Of a DNA stretch of 64,000 bases, positions 1 through 8,138 are shown one piece after another; position 1 is the stretch's first letter, and each line of letters begins with the position of its first letter. This DNA is from Mycobacterium sp. 852013-50091_SCH5140682 (GTDB taxonomy: Bacteria; Actinomycetota; Actinomycetes; Mycobacteriales; Mycobacteriaceae): positions 62,001-126,000 of the forward strand of contig NZ_LZTB01000010.1 of NCBI RefSeq assembly GCF_001665685.1, written 5' to 3'. The position numbers and the translations under genes were made by a program. A model generated the notes under the pieces. That model worked only from the letters and a program-made list of their open reading frames with translations, was not told the DNA's origin and made no database searches.

Positions 1-1
1 G

Positions 2-346
2 CATGAGCAAAGTGGACCCCAGGCGTTCGTCGGCGCGATCCGAGCCACTGAGCCGTTCGCCATCAGTCAGCCAAGCCCTGGATGCGACCGTGTCTCGTAC
101 AAGGCTGATCGAGAGCAGGGCACGATCGAGACGGTTGCAGCTCCCGTCATTGACGGCGTTACTACTCGGGCATACAAGATTCAATCCGACGGCGAGTTGG
201 GCAGCGGGGTTCGCTACTATTACGCCGCGATTCTCAGCGATCGCATATTCATCGATATTCGTGGTGTACTCGAACCGAGTTCGCAAACAGAGCAGGCATT
301 TTCGGATCTACTAGGCCGAGCGGTTGCCGCAGTACGGGGCGCGTGA
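2..346 (+). CDS. C-terminal part of an uncharacterised protein (5' end outside window)
   Basis: An open frame enters from the left edge and runs 114 codons to TGA at 344-346. I do not recognise the family. The visible part has a soluble, mixed alpha/beta look: RVSYKADREQGTIETVAAP, then YKIQSDGELGSGVRYYYAA, then a strand-like RIFIDIRGVLEP and a final helix ending AVAAVRGA. Such domains are common in mycobacterial exported or lipoprotein-type proteins, but no signal sequence lies inside the window. Base composition is lower in GC than the rest of the window, as in the neighbouring effector tail. Its stop overlaps a GTG at 343 (GTGA), suggesting coupling to the tiny ORF that follows. A different + frame (3-314) is also open, but its product is Ser/Arg-rich and shadow-like. 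Confidence 0.6.
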   Translation, partial: HEQSGPQAFVGAIRATEPFAISQPSPGCDRVSYKADREQGTIETVAAPVIDGVTTRAYKIQSDGELGSGVRYYYAAILSDRIFIDIRGVLEPSSQTEQAFSDLLGRAVAAVRGA

Positions 347-450
347 AACGCTCGGTTGCCCTCCTGGCTATACCGATTCTCGCGGCGAAGGCCGCTGAAT
401 GTTCTGCGAGTCCGGATCAGCTCATCCTCCGGTCCCTCGTGGACTACTGA
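343..450 (+). CDS. Small ORF coupled to the preceding gene; possible lipoprotein remnant
   Basis: A 35-codon ORF starts with GTG overlapping the upstream stop by 4 nt (GTGA). The peptide begins MKRSVALLAIPILAAKAAEC, which looks like a signal peptide (KR, hydrophobic core, Cys at residue 20). The residue before Cys is Glu, however, which is not a normal lipobox, and only 15 residues follow. It overlaps the 3' end of the convergent EspA-like gene by 29 nt. It may be a truncated lipoprotein gene or chance; only the start-stop overlap and the signal-like N terminus support it. Confidence 0.25.
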   Translation: MKRSVALLAIPILAAKAAECSASPDQLILRSLVDY

Positions 451-1432
451 TCCCTGGTTGAGGCCATATCGTCGGTGGGCCTGGAACCCATACTCCGCTG
501 CCTGTGCCCAGTTCTACATATCCTTGAGGGACGAGAGTTCCACTGCCCGGTGTGACGCGAATTATTTTACCGAGATCCAGCGGCACGAAGGGCTCTTTTG
601 GCGTGTGATTAGGATCGTTCGGATCTGGGATCCATACGCCAGGTACTAGTTGCCCTGGTCCGTATGGGCGATTGGGGCGACTAATGCTGTCATCGATAAT
701 AAGATCACTTACGTTGACTGGGCGCTTAGGTGGGTGCGGTATCGTTCTCGGATCGCTCGGATTGGGTACCCACACGCCCGAGTTGGGTACCAATTCCATG
801 TAGTTGGGCGGGATTATGTCACCGTCAATGGGTCTTCTGATGTCGTCTTGGTCAAGAGGAAAAGACTTGGGCAACTGCGGCGTCAACTTCGGACCCATGA
901 AGTTCGACATCTCTTTGGCGTCGGGCGCCTTCTTCTTGTCGTCCCCGCCGATTTCGTCGTATTCCTTGCCGATGCCGCGGACGCGTTCACCGATCGCGCT
1001 CATCTCGCTGTTGGACTGCTGGATGATGTCGCTGATCTGGCTCAGGCCCTTGCTGGCGATGGCGAGTTTGACGTATTCGCCGGACTTGTCGTTGGGGGCG
1101 GATGCTGCGGCGGTGGTGACCCAGTCGCGGACCTGATCGAGGTTCTGCCGCCCGGCAGTGACGACTGCTGCGGATCGGTCGACCTCGGCGGCCATCCGCT
1201 GGTCGAGGTCGGCGAGCTTGCCGTAGACGGCCGCGTGCTTCTCGTTTTTGGCGGTGTAGGCGTCGGCGGCCGATCCCTGCCAGCGGGAATCGGGGGTCGC
1301 TGCCTGGACGGCCGACTGCATGTCACGCAGTTGGGAGCTGCGGTCGAACTCTGCGCCGGTTTGCGGTGCGCCGGATCCGAAGGTGTTGCGGGCCTGATCC
1401 CAGGTCGAGTAGAAGGCGTCGAGCGCGCTCAT
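422..1432 (-). CDS. EspA/EspE-family type VII secretion effector with proline-rich C-terminal repeats
   Basis: 336 residues. Residues 1-160 match the EspA/EspE N-terminal domain as I know it: MSALDAFYSTW start, WQG turn at 51-53, then helix YGKLADLD (70-77), giving the WxG and YxxxD/E signals typical of ESX substrates. The family is secreted by ESX systems as helical-hairpin proteins. Residues 165-190 form a charged linker (DDKKKAPDAKE). The tail holds three copies of a GVW(V/I)P motif at residues 219, 265 and 313, spaced 46-48 residues, in Pro-rich sequence. The tail DNA is lower in GC than the N-terminal part. A TAGACT box (1439-1444, minus strand) six bases before the ATG suggests a leaderless transcript. 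Which ESX system exports it cannot be read from the window. Confidence 0.85.
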   Translation of the reverse strand: MSALDAFYSTWDQARNTFGSGAPQTGAEFDRSSQLRDMQSAVQAATPDSRWQGSAADAYTAKNEKHAAVYGKLADLDQRMAAEVDRSAAVVTAGRQNLDQVRDWVTTAAASAPNDKSGEYVKLAIASKGLSQISDIIQQSNSEMSAIGERVRGIGKEYDEIGGDDKKKAPDAKEMSNFMGPKLTPQLPKSFPLDQDDIRRPIDGDIIPPNYMELVPNSGVWVPNPSDPRTIPHPPKRPVNVSDLIIDDSISRPNRPYGPGQLVPGVWIPDPNDPNHTPKEPFVPLDLGKIIRVTPGSGTLVPQGYVELGTGSGVWVPGPPTIWPQPGISSPRGTGG

Positions 1433-1436
1433 CCCA

Positions 1437-2051
1437 TCAGTCTAAGGGCGATGCAGCGGGCGCAATGACAGCAGATCCGACCCATCGTCGCAGGTAGGCG
1501 CGTAGCGCCTCGCCGGTGCGGGGCGGACGTCCGGGGTCGATGACGAACGACTGGATGATCCGCAGCAGGTGCTCGGCAAGCTCGTCGAGGTCGTCGTCGG
1601 TGAACCCCAGGTTCGCCCAGTCGACGTCGAACCGGCGCAGGACGGCCCGGGCAAAATCGACCGCCACATCCGAGGTCACCGACTCGGTGTGGGCGTCGGC
1701 GCGCCCGGGAGCGATCAGCAGACCGATGTGCTTGTCCTTGGGCAGCCACTCCAGCGCGGTGGCGATCGCCTCGGTGACAGCCTCCACGGGATCGGTGATG
1801 CCCTGCAGGTGCGCGGCCAGCCGGTCGAGGAAATCGCTGGCCGCATGCACCGCGGCGGCCACCAACAGGGCGTCGGTGCTGGGGAAGTACCGGTACACGG
1901 TCTGGCGGGTGACGCCGAGGGTGCGGGCGACGTCGGCGATCGAGAAGTCGGCGCCGCGCTCGTCGATCGCCTTGCTGGCGGCGGTCAGAATGCGCGCGAC
2001 GGCCTCGTCGTCGGTGGCGGGCGCTGAGCCGGCCCAGCCGTGGGTACGCAC
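1437..2051 (-). CDS. TetR-family transcriptional regulator
   Basis: 204 residues from GTG at 2051. The N-terminal helix-turn-helix is clear (residues about 37-58): SIADVARTLGVTRQTVYRYF. The C-terminal half is a helical ligand-binding domain. The frame is open further upstream, into the P450 gene, but GTG 2051 lies just after the P450 stop (2069-2071), so I chose it. The gene follows the P450 on the same strand 17 nt downstream, so it is probably co-transcribed and may regulate that P450; in M. tuberculosis a TetR gene (Rv0767c) likewise neighbours cyp123. The ligand is unknown. Confidence 0.85.
   Translation of the reverse strand: MRTHGWAGSAPATDDEAVARILTAASKAIDERGADFSIADVARTLGVTRQTVYRYFPSTDALLVAAAVHAASDFLDRLAAHLQGITDPVEAVTEAIATALEWLPKDKHIGLLIAPGRADAHTESVTSDVAVDFARAVLRRFDVDWANLGFTDDDLDELAEHLLRIIQSFVIDPGRPPRTGEALRAYLRRWVGSAVIAPAASPLD
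1439..1444 (-). promoter_or_regulatory. -10 box (TAGACT) of the EspA-like gene
   Basis: On the minus strand TAGACT is followed by GATGGG and then ATG (1432). This TANNNT-N6-ATG spacing is the mycobacterial leaderless arrangement. The box overlaps the stop codon of the upstream tetR gene (1437-1439). Confidence 0.5.
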
Positions 2052-2068
2052 CCGGGAATTGTAGCCAG

Positions 2069-3319
2069 CTACCGGTAGGCGACCTGCAGATCCTTGACGC
2101 CGTTGATCCATCCCGACCGAAGCCGTTGCGGTTCAGCACGTTTGGAGATGTCGGGAATCTGGTTGGCAATCTCGTTGAAGATCAGCTTGATCTCCATGCG
2201 GGCCAGGTTGGCGCCGATGCAATAGTGCGCACCGTTGCCGCCGAACCCGAGGTGCGGATTGGGATCGCGCAGGATGTCGAATGTGAACGGATTCTCGAAC
2301 ACGTCTTCGTCGTAGTTGGCGGAGCTGTAGAAGAGTCCGACGCGTTGGCCGGCGCGCACTGTGACACCGCCGATTTCGGTGTCGACCAGGGCGGTGCGCT
2401 GGAAGCAGTGCACGGGGGTGGCCCAACGGACGATCTCGTCGACGGCGGTGGCGGGGCGCTCGCGCTTGAAAAGCTCCCACTGGTCGGGGTTTTCGAAGAA
2501 CGCGTTCATGCCGTGCGTCATGGCGTTGCGGGTGGTCTCGTTGCCGGCCACTGCAAGCAGGATGACGAAGAACGCGAACTCGACGTCGCTGATGGACTCG
2601 CCGCCTCCATCGCTGAGGTCGGCCTGCACGAGCTTGGTGACGATGTCATCGGCCGGGCACTGACGACGCTGCTCGGCCATGTTGTACGCGTAGCCCATCA
2701 GCTCGGCGTTGGCCATCGTCGGATCGCTGTCGAAGTCGGGGTCGTCGGTGTTCATGATCGCGTTGGTCCAGTGGAACAACTTCTCCCGGTCGGCTTCCGG
2801 CACGCCGATCAGGTCGGCGATGGCCTGTAGCGGCAGGCTCATCGCGATGTCGTCGACGAAATTGCCGCTGACCTTCTCGGCGGCCGCGGCGACGATGTCG
2901 CGCGCGGCGACGGCGAGCTTCTCCTCCAGCGTGGCCACGGCCCGCGGAGTGAAGAGACGCGACACGATCTTGCGCAGCCGGGTGTGCTCGGGTGCATCGT
3001 GATTGATCAGCAGGGCTTTGGTCAGGTCCAACTGCTCACTGGTGACGCCCTCGGGCAGTCGCATCACCGCACCCTTGGCGTTGGTGGACCACACGTCCCC
3101 GCCGTTGCGGGAGATGGTCTTGATGTCCTCGTGCCGGCTGACCACCCAGTAGCCGCCGTCGTTGAAGATCGATTCGCCCTGCTCGTTCCACCACACCGGG
3201 GCGGTCTTGCGCAGCTGGGCGAACTCGGCGACGGGGATGCCGTGGAGCAGCACCTCGGGGTCGGTGAAGTCGTATCCCTGCCCGAACGGACAGGCGCTCA
3301 GTGTCGTCAAACCGACCAT
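2069..3319 (-). CDS. Cytochrome P450, CYP125-like
   Basis: 416 residues with the full P450 signature: I-helix AGNETT at 258-263, K-helix E295xxR298, and heme loop FGGNGAHYCIG at 359-369 with Cys367 as axial ligand. Stretches such as APxHTRLRKIVSR.FTPRAV and ETTRN..T.GM.AF..PDQWEL closely resemble CYP125, the family that oxidises the terminal (C26/C27) carbon of the cholesterol side chain. The substrate here is inferred only; CYP142 and CYP124 relatives are possible. The ATG at 3317-3319 faces purD across about 90 bp. The gene is followed by a TetR gene. No redox partner is adjacent. Confidence 0.85.
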   Translation of the reverse strand: MVGLTTLSACPFGQGYDFTDPEVLLHGIPVAEFAQLRKTAPVWWNEQGESIFNDGGYWVVSRHEDIKTISRNGGDVWSTNAKGAVMRLPEGVTSEQLDLTKALLINHDAPEHTRLRKIVSRLFTPRAVATLEEKLAVAARDIVAAAAEKVSGNFVDDIAMSLPLQAIADLIGVPEADREKLFHWTNAIMNTDDPDFDSDPTMANAELMGYAYNMAEQRRQCPADDIVTKLVQADLSDGGGESISDVEFAFFVILLAVAGNETTRNAMTHGMNAFFENPDQWELFKRERPATAVDEIVRWATPVHCFQRTALVDTEIGGVTVRAGQRVGLFYSSANYDEDVFENPFTFDILRDPNPHLGFGGNGAHYCIGANLARMEIKLIFNEIANQIPDISKRAEPQRLRSGWINGVKDLQVAYR

Positions 3320-3411
3320 CTCCTCATGTGACGTCGAACACTTTCTCGGGTTTGACCATACACCTCGGTGTCAACTGTATGCCCTAAGGCGTGCCGCTAC
3401 GCTTTACCTCC
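3320..3411. promoter_or_regulatory. Divergent promoter region, P450 / purD
   Basis: The plus strand has TACGCT at 3398-3403, eight bases before the purD GTG, a leaderless arrangement. The region also has TTGAC (3352-3356) facing GTCAA (3370-3374) around ACACC-TC-GGTGT (3360-3371), inverted repeats that could be an operator for the TetR encoded beside the P450. Their centres do not coincide exactly, so the operator call is weak. Confidence 0.4.
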
Positions 3412-4680
3412 GTGCGCGTCCTCGTGATCGGATCCGGTGCCCGTGAACACGCTCTGCTCCTGGCGCTGCGCCGGGACCCAGAGGTCGAAGAGCTGGCAAT
3501 CGCCCCCGGCAATGCGGGAACGGCGATCATCGCCGACCAGTACGACGTCGACGTCACCTCCGGCGAAGCGGTCGTCAAACTTGCCCAGCGGCTCGAATCC
3601 GACCTCGTGGTGATCGGCCCCGAGGTGCCGCTGGTGCTCGGTGTCGGCGACGCCGTGCGCGCGGCAGGCATCGCCTGCTTCGGCCCGACGAAGGACGCCG
3701 CCCGCATCGAAGGCTCCAAGGCGTTCGCCAAGGACGTCATGACCAAGGCCGGAGTTCGCACCGCGAGCAGTGAAATCGTCGACAACCCCGGCCACCTCGA
3801 CGCGGCGCTGGACCGGTTCGGCCCGCCGGCAGGGCAGGCCGCGTGGGTGGTCAAGGACGACGGCCTGGCCGCGGGCAAGGGTGTTGTGGTTACCACCGAC
3901 CGCGACACCGCGCGGGCGCACGCGGCCAGCCTGCTCGACTCCGGCCACCCGGTGCTGCTGGAGTCGTTCCTCGACGGTCCCGAGGTCTCGCTGTTCTGTG
4001 TGGTCGACGGGGAGACGGTGGTCCCGCTGCTGCCGGCGCAGGATTTCAAGCGCGTCGGCGACGGTGACTCGGGACCCAACACCGGTGGCATGGGCGCCTA
4101 CTCACCGCTGCCGTGGCTGCACGAGGCCGTGACCACACAGATCGTCGACGAGATCGTCAAACCCGTTGCCGCCGAACTGGTTGCGCGGGGCAGTTCGTTC
4201 TCGGGCCTGCTCTATGCGGGGCTGGCCATCACGTCGAACGGGCCCGCGGTGGTCGAATTCAACTGCCGCTTCGGCGATCCCGAGACGCAGGCGGTGCTGG
4301 CGTTGCTGGAGTCACCGCTGGGGCAGCTGTTGCGTGCGGCGGCAACCGGGCAACTGGCGTCGTTCGGTGAGCTGCAGTGGCAGGACGGTTATGCCGTCAG
4401 CGTGGTGGTGGCCGCCGAGAACTACCCGGGCCGGCCTCGGCTGGGTGACGTGATTGCCGGATCGGAAGCCGACGGCGTGCTGCACGCCGGTACTGCTCGT
4501 CGCGACGACGGTGCCGTCGTCTCGTCTGGCGGCCGGGTGCTGTCGGTGGTGGGCACCGGCCCTGACCTCTCGGCCGCCCGCGATGCCGCGTACTCGTTGG
4601 TCAAGTCAATCAAGTTGCCGGGCAGCCACTTCCGCACCGACATCGCATTGGCTGCGGCTGAGGGACGCATCAGCCTGTAG
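3412..4680 (+). CDS. purD: Phosphoribosylamine-glycine ligase (GARS)
   Basis: 422 residues, the same length as the M. tuberculosis enzyme as I recall it. It catalyses ATP-dependent joining of phosphoribosylamine and glycine, the second step of de novo purine synthesis. The N terminus [14 protein letters not shown] is the family hallmark; the ATP-grasp domain shows [11 protein letters not shown], then DGPEVSLFC, then [12 protein letters not shown] near residue 221, and [11 protein letters not shown] as metal-binding signature. The GTG at 3412 is chosen because it gives this N terminus and has a TACGCT box just upstream; an earlier in-frame GTG at 3391 would add seven residues. The gene ends convergently with an esterase across a strong hairpin. 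Confidence 0.97.
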   Translation: MRVLVIGSGAREHALLLALRRDPEVEELAIAPGNAGTAIIADQYDVDVTSGEAVVKLAQRLESDLVVIGPEVPLVLGVGDAVRAAGIACFGPTKDAARIEGSKAFAKDVMTKAGVRTASSEIVDNPGHLDAALDRFGPPAGQAAWVVKDDGLAAGKGVVVTTDRDTARAHAASLLDSGHPVLLESFLDGPEVSLFCVVDGETVVPLLPAQDFKRVGDGDSGPNTGGMGAYSPLPWLHEAVTTQIVDEIVKPVAAELVARGSSFSGLLYAGLAITSNGPAVVEFNCRFGDPETQAVLALLESPLGQLLRAAATGQLASFGELQWQDGYAVSVVVAAENYPGRPRLGDVIAGSEADGVLHAGTARRDDGAVVSSGGRVLSVVGTGPDLSAARDAAYSLVKSIKLPGSHFRTDIALAAAEGRISL

Positions 4681-4689
4681 GGCTCGCCT

Positions 4690-4760
4690 TTCCGGCGCGA
4701 GCAGGCAGTGCGGTACGCGAAACGCGGCGTGTCGCGTACCGCCGCGTCTGCTCGCCGGAA
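4690..4760. terminator. Bidirectional terminator between purD and esterase
   Basis: Nested inverted repeats fill the gap. The inner stem is GCGGTACGCGA (4710-4720) with TCGCGTACCGC (4732-4742), 11 bp perfect. The outer arms are TTCCGG and CGAGCAG (4690-4704) with CTGCTCG and CCGGAA (4748-4760). A tandem repeat TCGCCGGAAAA follows twice. There is no U-tract, as is usual in mycobacteria. Confidence 0.7.
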
Positions 4761-4791
4761 AAGGGTGTCGCCGGAAAAAGGTGACGCCGGA

Positions 4792-5625
4792 TCAGGCGAC
4801 GAGCAGCGGAGCCATCCAGGAGATCTCGGCGGGCAGCTGCTGACTCCAGAATCCGGAGTCGTGGCCGCCGGGGGAGAAGCCGCCGGCCGGATGGTTGGGC
4901 AGCTGCGCGATGAACTGCTGAGTGGCCGAATAGAACGGATCGCTGTTGCCGCAATCGATCCGGATCGGGATCGATCCCAGCGCGGGCAGTCCCCACACCG
5001 TGTTGGCGGCATAGTCGTCGGCGCCGTCGAAGGCGCCCGGCGCGGTCGCCCCTGACGACGTCCACAGCGCCGGGCTCACCGCGCAGATCGCCGCGGTGCG
5101 CGCAGGCCCCAGTCGTGCACCGAGCAGCAGAGCGCCGTACCCGCCCATCGACCAGCCCAGGAAGCCCACTCGCGAGGTGTCCAGACCCTGGTCGCCGAGC
5201 ATCGGGATCAGCTCGTTGAGCACCATTGCGCCCGAATCCTCACCGGATGCGCGCTTGTGCCAGTAGCCGCCTCCGCCGTCGACGGCGACCACCGCGAACG
5301 GCGGCAGGCCGGCCGCAACCGCTTGTGCCAGACCGTTTTCCACGCCGCCTGCCATCACCTCGGCAGCGTCGGAACCCTTGCCGTGCAGGGCGATGACGGG
5401 GCGTAGCTTCCCGGTCTGGCCGGGCGGGCGGGCGATGGCCCAATTGGTGTCGACGCCGCCGCGGGCTGCGGACGTGAACGATCCGCTGACGTAGGTCGGC
5501 GCAGCGGCGGGCGGGCTGGCCAGCGCGGGAGCGGACCCCAGGGCTGCCCCCAGCGTGTAGGCACCGGCCGCACCGGCACCGAGGCGCAGCAGGGCGCGAC
5601 GGTTCAAGTCAGGCATGGCGGCCAT
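4792..5625 (-). CDS. Tat-exported alpha/beta-hydrolase esterase (Rv0774c-like)
   Basis: 277 residues. The N terminus has a twin-arginine signal (LNRRALLRL, Arg9-Arg10), a hydrophobic stretch and an ALA-S cleavage site near residue 36, so it is predicted to act outside the membrane. The hydrolase core shows GWSMG with Ser159, an Asp in DCGNSDPFY, and His in GGHDSGFW near the C terminus, a complete triad. The fold resembles the esterase D / mycolyltransferase group; M. tuberculosis Rv0774c at the same place is described as an esterase. Two starts are possible (ATG 5625 or ATG 5616); both keep the Tat signal. It is transcribed divergently from a TetR gene, its likely regulator. Confidence 0.85.
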   Translation of the reverse strand: MAAMPDLNRRALLRLGAGAAGAYTLGAALGSAPALASPPAAAPTYVSGSFTSAARGGVDTNWAIARPPGQTGKLRPVIALHGKGSDAAEVMAGGVENGLAQAVAAGLPPFAVVAVDGGGGYWHKRASGEDSGAMVLNELIPMLGDQGLDTSRVGFLGWSMGGYGALLLGARLGPARTAAICAVSPALWTSSGATAPGAFDGADDYAANTVWGLPALGSIPIRIDCGNSDPFYSATQQFIAQLPNHPAGGFSPGGHDSGFWSQQLPAEISWMAPLLVA

Positions 5626-5740
5626 CTTGCCATCGTGCCGCCGCCACCCACCAATGGCTCCGTCGTCCGAATAAACCTGAGTAAAGACTGATGATTGGCC
5701 GAAAGCCCTATGGCAGGTGGGCTCGACTGGCAGCATGCTA

Positions 5741-6364
5741 ATGGTGACAGCAGCAGTCACTCCGAAGGGGGAGCGTCGGCGGTACGCCCTCGTAAGGGCG
5801 GCCGCTGACCTGTTGTGTGAGGGCGGATTCGATGCCGTCCGTCACCGTGCCGTGGCCCGCCGTGCCGGCTTGCCGCTGGCGTCGACCACCTACTATTTCT
5901 CCTCGCTCGACGATCTGATCGCCAAGGCCGTGGAGGACATCGGAATCCGCGAAGCCGAGCAGTTGAAGGCCGGAGTGGCCGCGTTGAGCCGTCGCCGTCG
6001 CGGCGCAGAATCGACGGCCGACGTGCTGGTCGACCTCCTGGTCGGGGACTCTCCGGAAACCCGGGTCACCGAGCAGCTGATCTCCCGCTACGAGCGCTAC
6101 ATCGCGTGCGCGCGCCAGCCCGGACTGCGCGACATCCAGCGCCGAATCCGCCAACAACGCACCGACGCGGTGGTCGAAGCGGTCGAGCGGTCCGGCCGAG
6201 CGGTGCGTTCCGAATTGCTCACCGCGCTGGTGTGCGCGGTGGACGGTGCGGTGGTCGCGTCGCTCATGGACGAGGGCGACGGTCCCCGCGCCAGCGCCCG
6301 CGCGACGCTCATCGATGTGATCGATGTGCTCGCCCCGGTCGACGAGCGGCCCGTGCACATCTAA
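5741..6364 (+). CDS. TetR-family regulator (Rv0775-like)
   Basis: 207 residues from ATG 5741 (ATG 5735 is equally possible). The HTH lies at about residues 33-53: VRHRAVARRAGLPLASTTYYF, followed by the SLDDLIAKAVE helix. The conserved PKGERRRYALV lead-in fits the short start. It faces the exported esterase gene across about 115 bp and probably controls itself and the esterase. Its stop (TAA 6362-6364) overlaps the stop of relZ on the other strand (TAG on CTA 6361-6363), so the two genes share three base pairs. Confidence 0.8.
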   Translation: MVTAAVTPKGERRRYALVRAAADLLCEGGFDAVRHRAVARRAGLPLASTTYYFSSLDDLIAKAVEDIGIREAEQLKAGVAALSRRRRGAESTADVLVDLLVGDSPETRVTEQLISRYERYIACARQPGLRDIQRRIRQQRTDAVVEAVERSGRAVRSELLTALVCAVDGAVVASLMDEGDGPRASARATLIDVIDVLAPVDERPVHI

Positions 6365-8088
6365 GAATTGTCGCGCAGTTTCTCAATCCTGTTCTGCAAC
6401 AACTCCGTTCGGTGCGCATTGCCCTCCAGGCCGATATAGCGCTCGCCGTACACCGCGAGCAGGACGTCGTCCAGGCGGCGCACCGCTCCCGGCGGGAACC
6501 GGTATCCCATAGCGTTGTTCACCTTGTCGGCGTCGACCGAGTCGAGCAGCCCGCTCAGCGCGTCCAGCGACGTGATCCCGAGTTCCAATAACAGCCCCGA
6601 GATCCAGCTGTAGTGATCGGTGCGCGACCACCCCGCATCGGGGTAACGGTTGCCCAGATACGTCGCCAGCACGGCCGTGGCGATCCGCGAATCGGTAGAC
6701 CAATCGGAATCCTCGTCGGTGACCGTCGTGCGCAGCCGCTGACGGATCGCGGTGAACTCCCGGTCGGCCAGCTCGAGCAGTCCCGCCGCCAGAGTGAAGC
6801 GGCGGTCCAGATCGGCGCCGTGCTCGGCGGGAATGGAACCCTTGTAGCGGATGTCGTGCTCGAATTCCGCCCATGCGTGCTGCAGCACCGTGCGCACCTG
6901 GATCGAGGCAGGCTGCGTCTCGCCCTCGACGCCGACCAGCAGGTGCCGGCTGGCATAACCCCAGCGACCTTTGCGCGCGGTCTGCAGGCCGATGTCCTGG
7001 TCGTCCAAAAGCCGCATCTCCGTGGCCAGCAGATGGGCCACCGTGTCGACGTCCTCGCGAAGGTAAGTGATGACCCGCAGCCCGACTTGATCGGTGATCT
7101 CCACCAGCGGGTCGGTGTAGAGCCGACGCCCGTCGACGGTCCGGTCGACCTTGGCGGCGAAGGACTCGACGCTCTTGGTCCGTGCCGTGATGCTGAGGTA
7201 GTTGATGCCGGCGTCGTCGAGCAGGTCGGTCACCAGTCGCAGGTAGTGCTCCGTGGCGGTGACCAGAGCGGGACGCCGTCGCCGGTACTCGGCCACCGCG
7301 TTCTGCGCGGTCAGCACGGCCGGGGGTGCCGGCTCGTTCGTGGGTTCTTTTCGGGGGCGGGGGAGCCTGTCGGCGGGTAGTGACGGGGTGACGATGTAAC
7401 CGGAGGCGACGTCACCGTAGATGGTCACGTCTTCCGGCCGGTGGTACCAGTACAACCCGATGTAGGCACAGATCAGGGCGTCGACGGGGTCTTCGTCACG
7501 GTCCAGCTGGCCGGGGCGCGTCGCGGCTTCGACCCGCTTGCGCAACTCGACCCAGCTGACGCTGCGGTTTGCCCGCAGCCGCGGTGTCGCCTTGTCGAGC
7601 TCTTCGACATGGGTCATCAACTTGAGCAGCTCGCGTTGGCGATCCTCGAACGAGCCCCGCTTGTACTTCAGCGTCTTGTCGAGGCCGAACAGCACGACCG
7701 CGGCGGGGTGCGGGTAGACCTCGATCGCCCGTCGATGGGACGACGAGGCGGGGTCTATGTCCAGGTCGAGGGCGGAAGCGATGCGCGCGGCGCGCGGATG
7801 CTTGAACTCGGGCCGCTCGGTGAACGCGGGGCGCGCACCGGCGTCGAACCGCTGGAAGTCCCGGTTGAGCTCCCGTTCGCACGGTCGGTAGCCTTCGGCG
7901 TTCTTGACGATGAGCGGTGCGTCGATGGCGACCAGGCAGTCGTCCTTGACGTACGGCTTGATGGTTGCTGCGATGCTGTCGTCGTCCTGTGCCACGCCGA
8001 CGTGAAGCACACGCCCGTCCGCGTCGATCGCCGCGACACCGGTCTGATTCTTCTCGCCCCAGGCGAGGTCGAGCCCGACGAAGTGCAT
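6361..8088 (-). CDS. relZ: RelZ: DUF429/RNase HII-like domain fused to RelA/SpoT (p)ppGpp synthetase
   Basis: 575 residues in two modules. Residues 1-230 are a DUF429 domain with an RNase-H-like acidic set: D7 in FVGLDLAW, D56 in AIDAPL, E123 in AIEVYPH, D203 in DPVDALICAY. A Pro-rich linker (about 236-258) follows. Residues 265-420 are a RelA/SpoT nucleotidyltransferase: TARTKSVESF (301-310), ITDQVGLRVIT (331-341), and QVRTVLQHAWAEFEHDIRYK (397-416). No HD hydrolase, TGS or ACT domain is present, so it is a small alarmone synthetase type. In M. smegmatis the homologous fusion (MS_RHII-RSD, RelZ) has been reported to have RNase HII and (p)ppGpp synthetase activity. It lies beside purB, linking alarmone and purine metabolism by position. 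Confidence 0.9.
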   Translation of the reverse strand: MHFVGLDLAWGEKNQTGVAAIDADGRVLHVGVAQDDDSIAATIKPYVKDDCLVAIDAPLIVKNAEGYRPCERELNRDFQRFDAGARPAFTERPEFKHPRAARIASALDLDIDPASSSHRRAIEVYPHPAAVVLFGLDKTLKYKRGSFEDRQRELLKLMTHVEELDKATPRLRANRSVSWVELRKRVEAATRPGQLDRDEDPVDALICAYIGLYWYHRPEDVTIYGDVASGYIVTPSLPADRLPRPRKEPTNEPAPPAVLTAQNAVAEYRRRRPALVTATEHYLRLVTDLLDDAGINYLSITARTKSVESFAAKVDRTVDGRRLYTDPLVEITDQVGLRVITYLREDVDTVAHLLATEMRLLDDQDIGLQTARKGRWGYASRHLLVGVEGETQPASIQVRTVLQHAWAEFEHDIRYKGSIPAEHGADLDRRFTLAAGLLELADREFTAIRQRLRTTVTDEDSDWSTDSRIATAVLATYLGNRYPDAGWSRTDHYSWISGLLLELGITSLDALSGLLDSVDADKVNNAMGYRFPPGAVRRLDDVLLAVYGERYIGLEGNAHRTELLQNRIEKLRDNS

Positions 8089-8124
8089 CCGTCCACTGTC
8101 TCATTGGTGTGCCCGGCTGGCCCG

Positions 8125-8130
8125 TAAGCT
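8125..8130 (+). promoter_or_regulatory. -10 box (TAAGCT) of purB
   Basis: TAAGCT is followed by GTGTGTTC and the purB GTG at 8139. The eight-base spacing fits a leaderless transcript. The box lies between the divergent relZ and purB starts. Confidence 0.5.
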
Positions 8131-8138
8131 GTGTGTTC

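Noticed and set aside
3352..3374. Possible KstR-type site upstream of the P450
   Set aside because: The repeat is TTGAC...GTCAA and does not match the TNNAACNNGTTNNA pattern I know for KstR; kept only as a weak generic operator.
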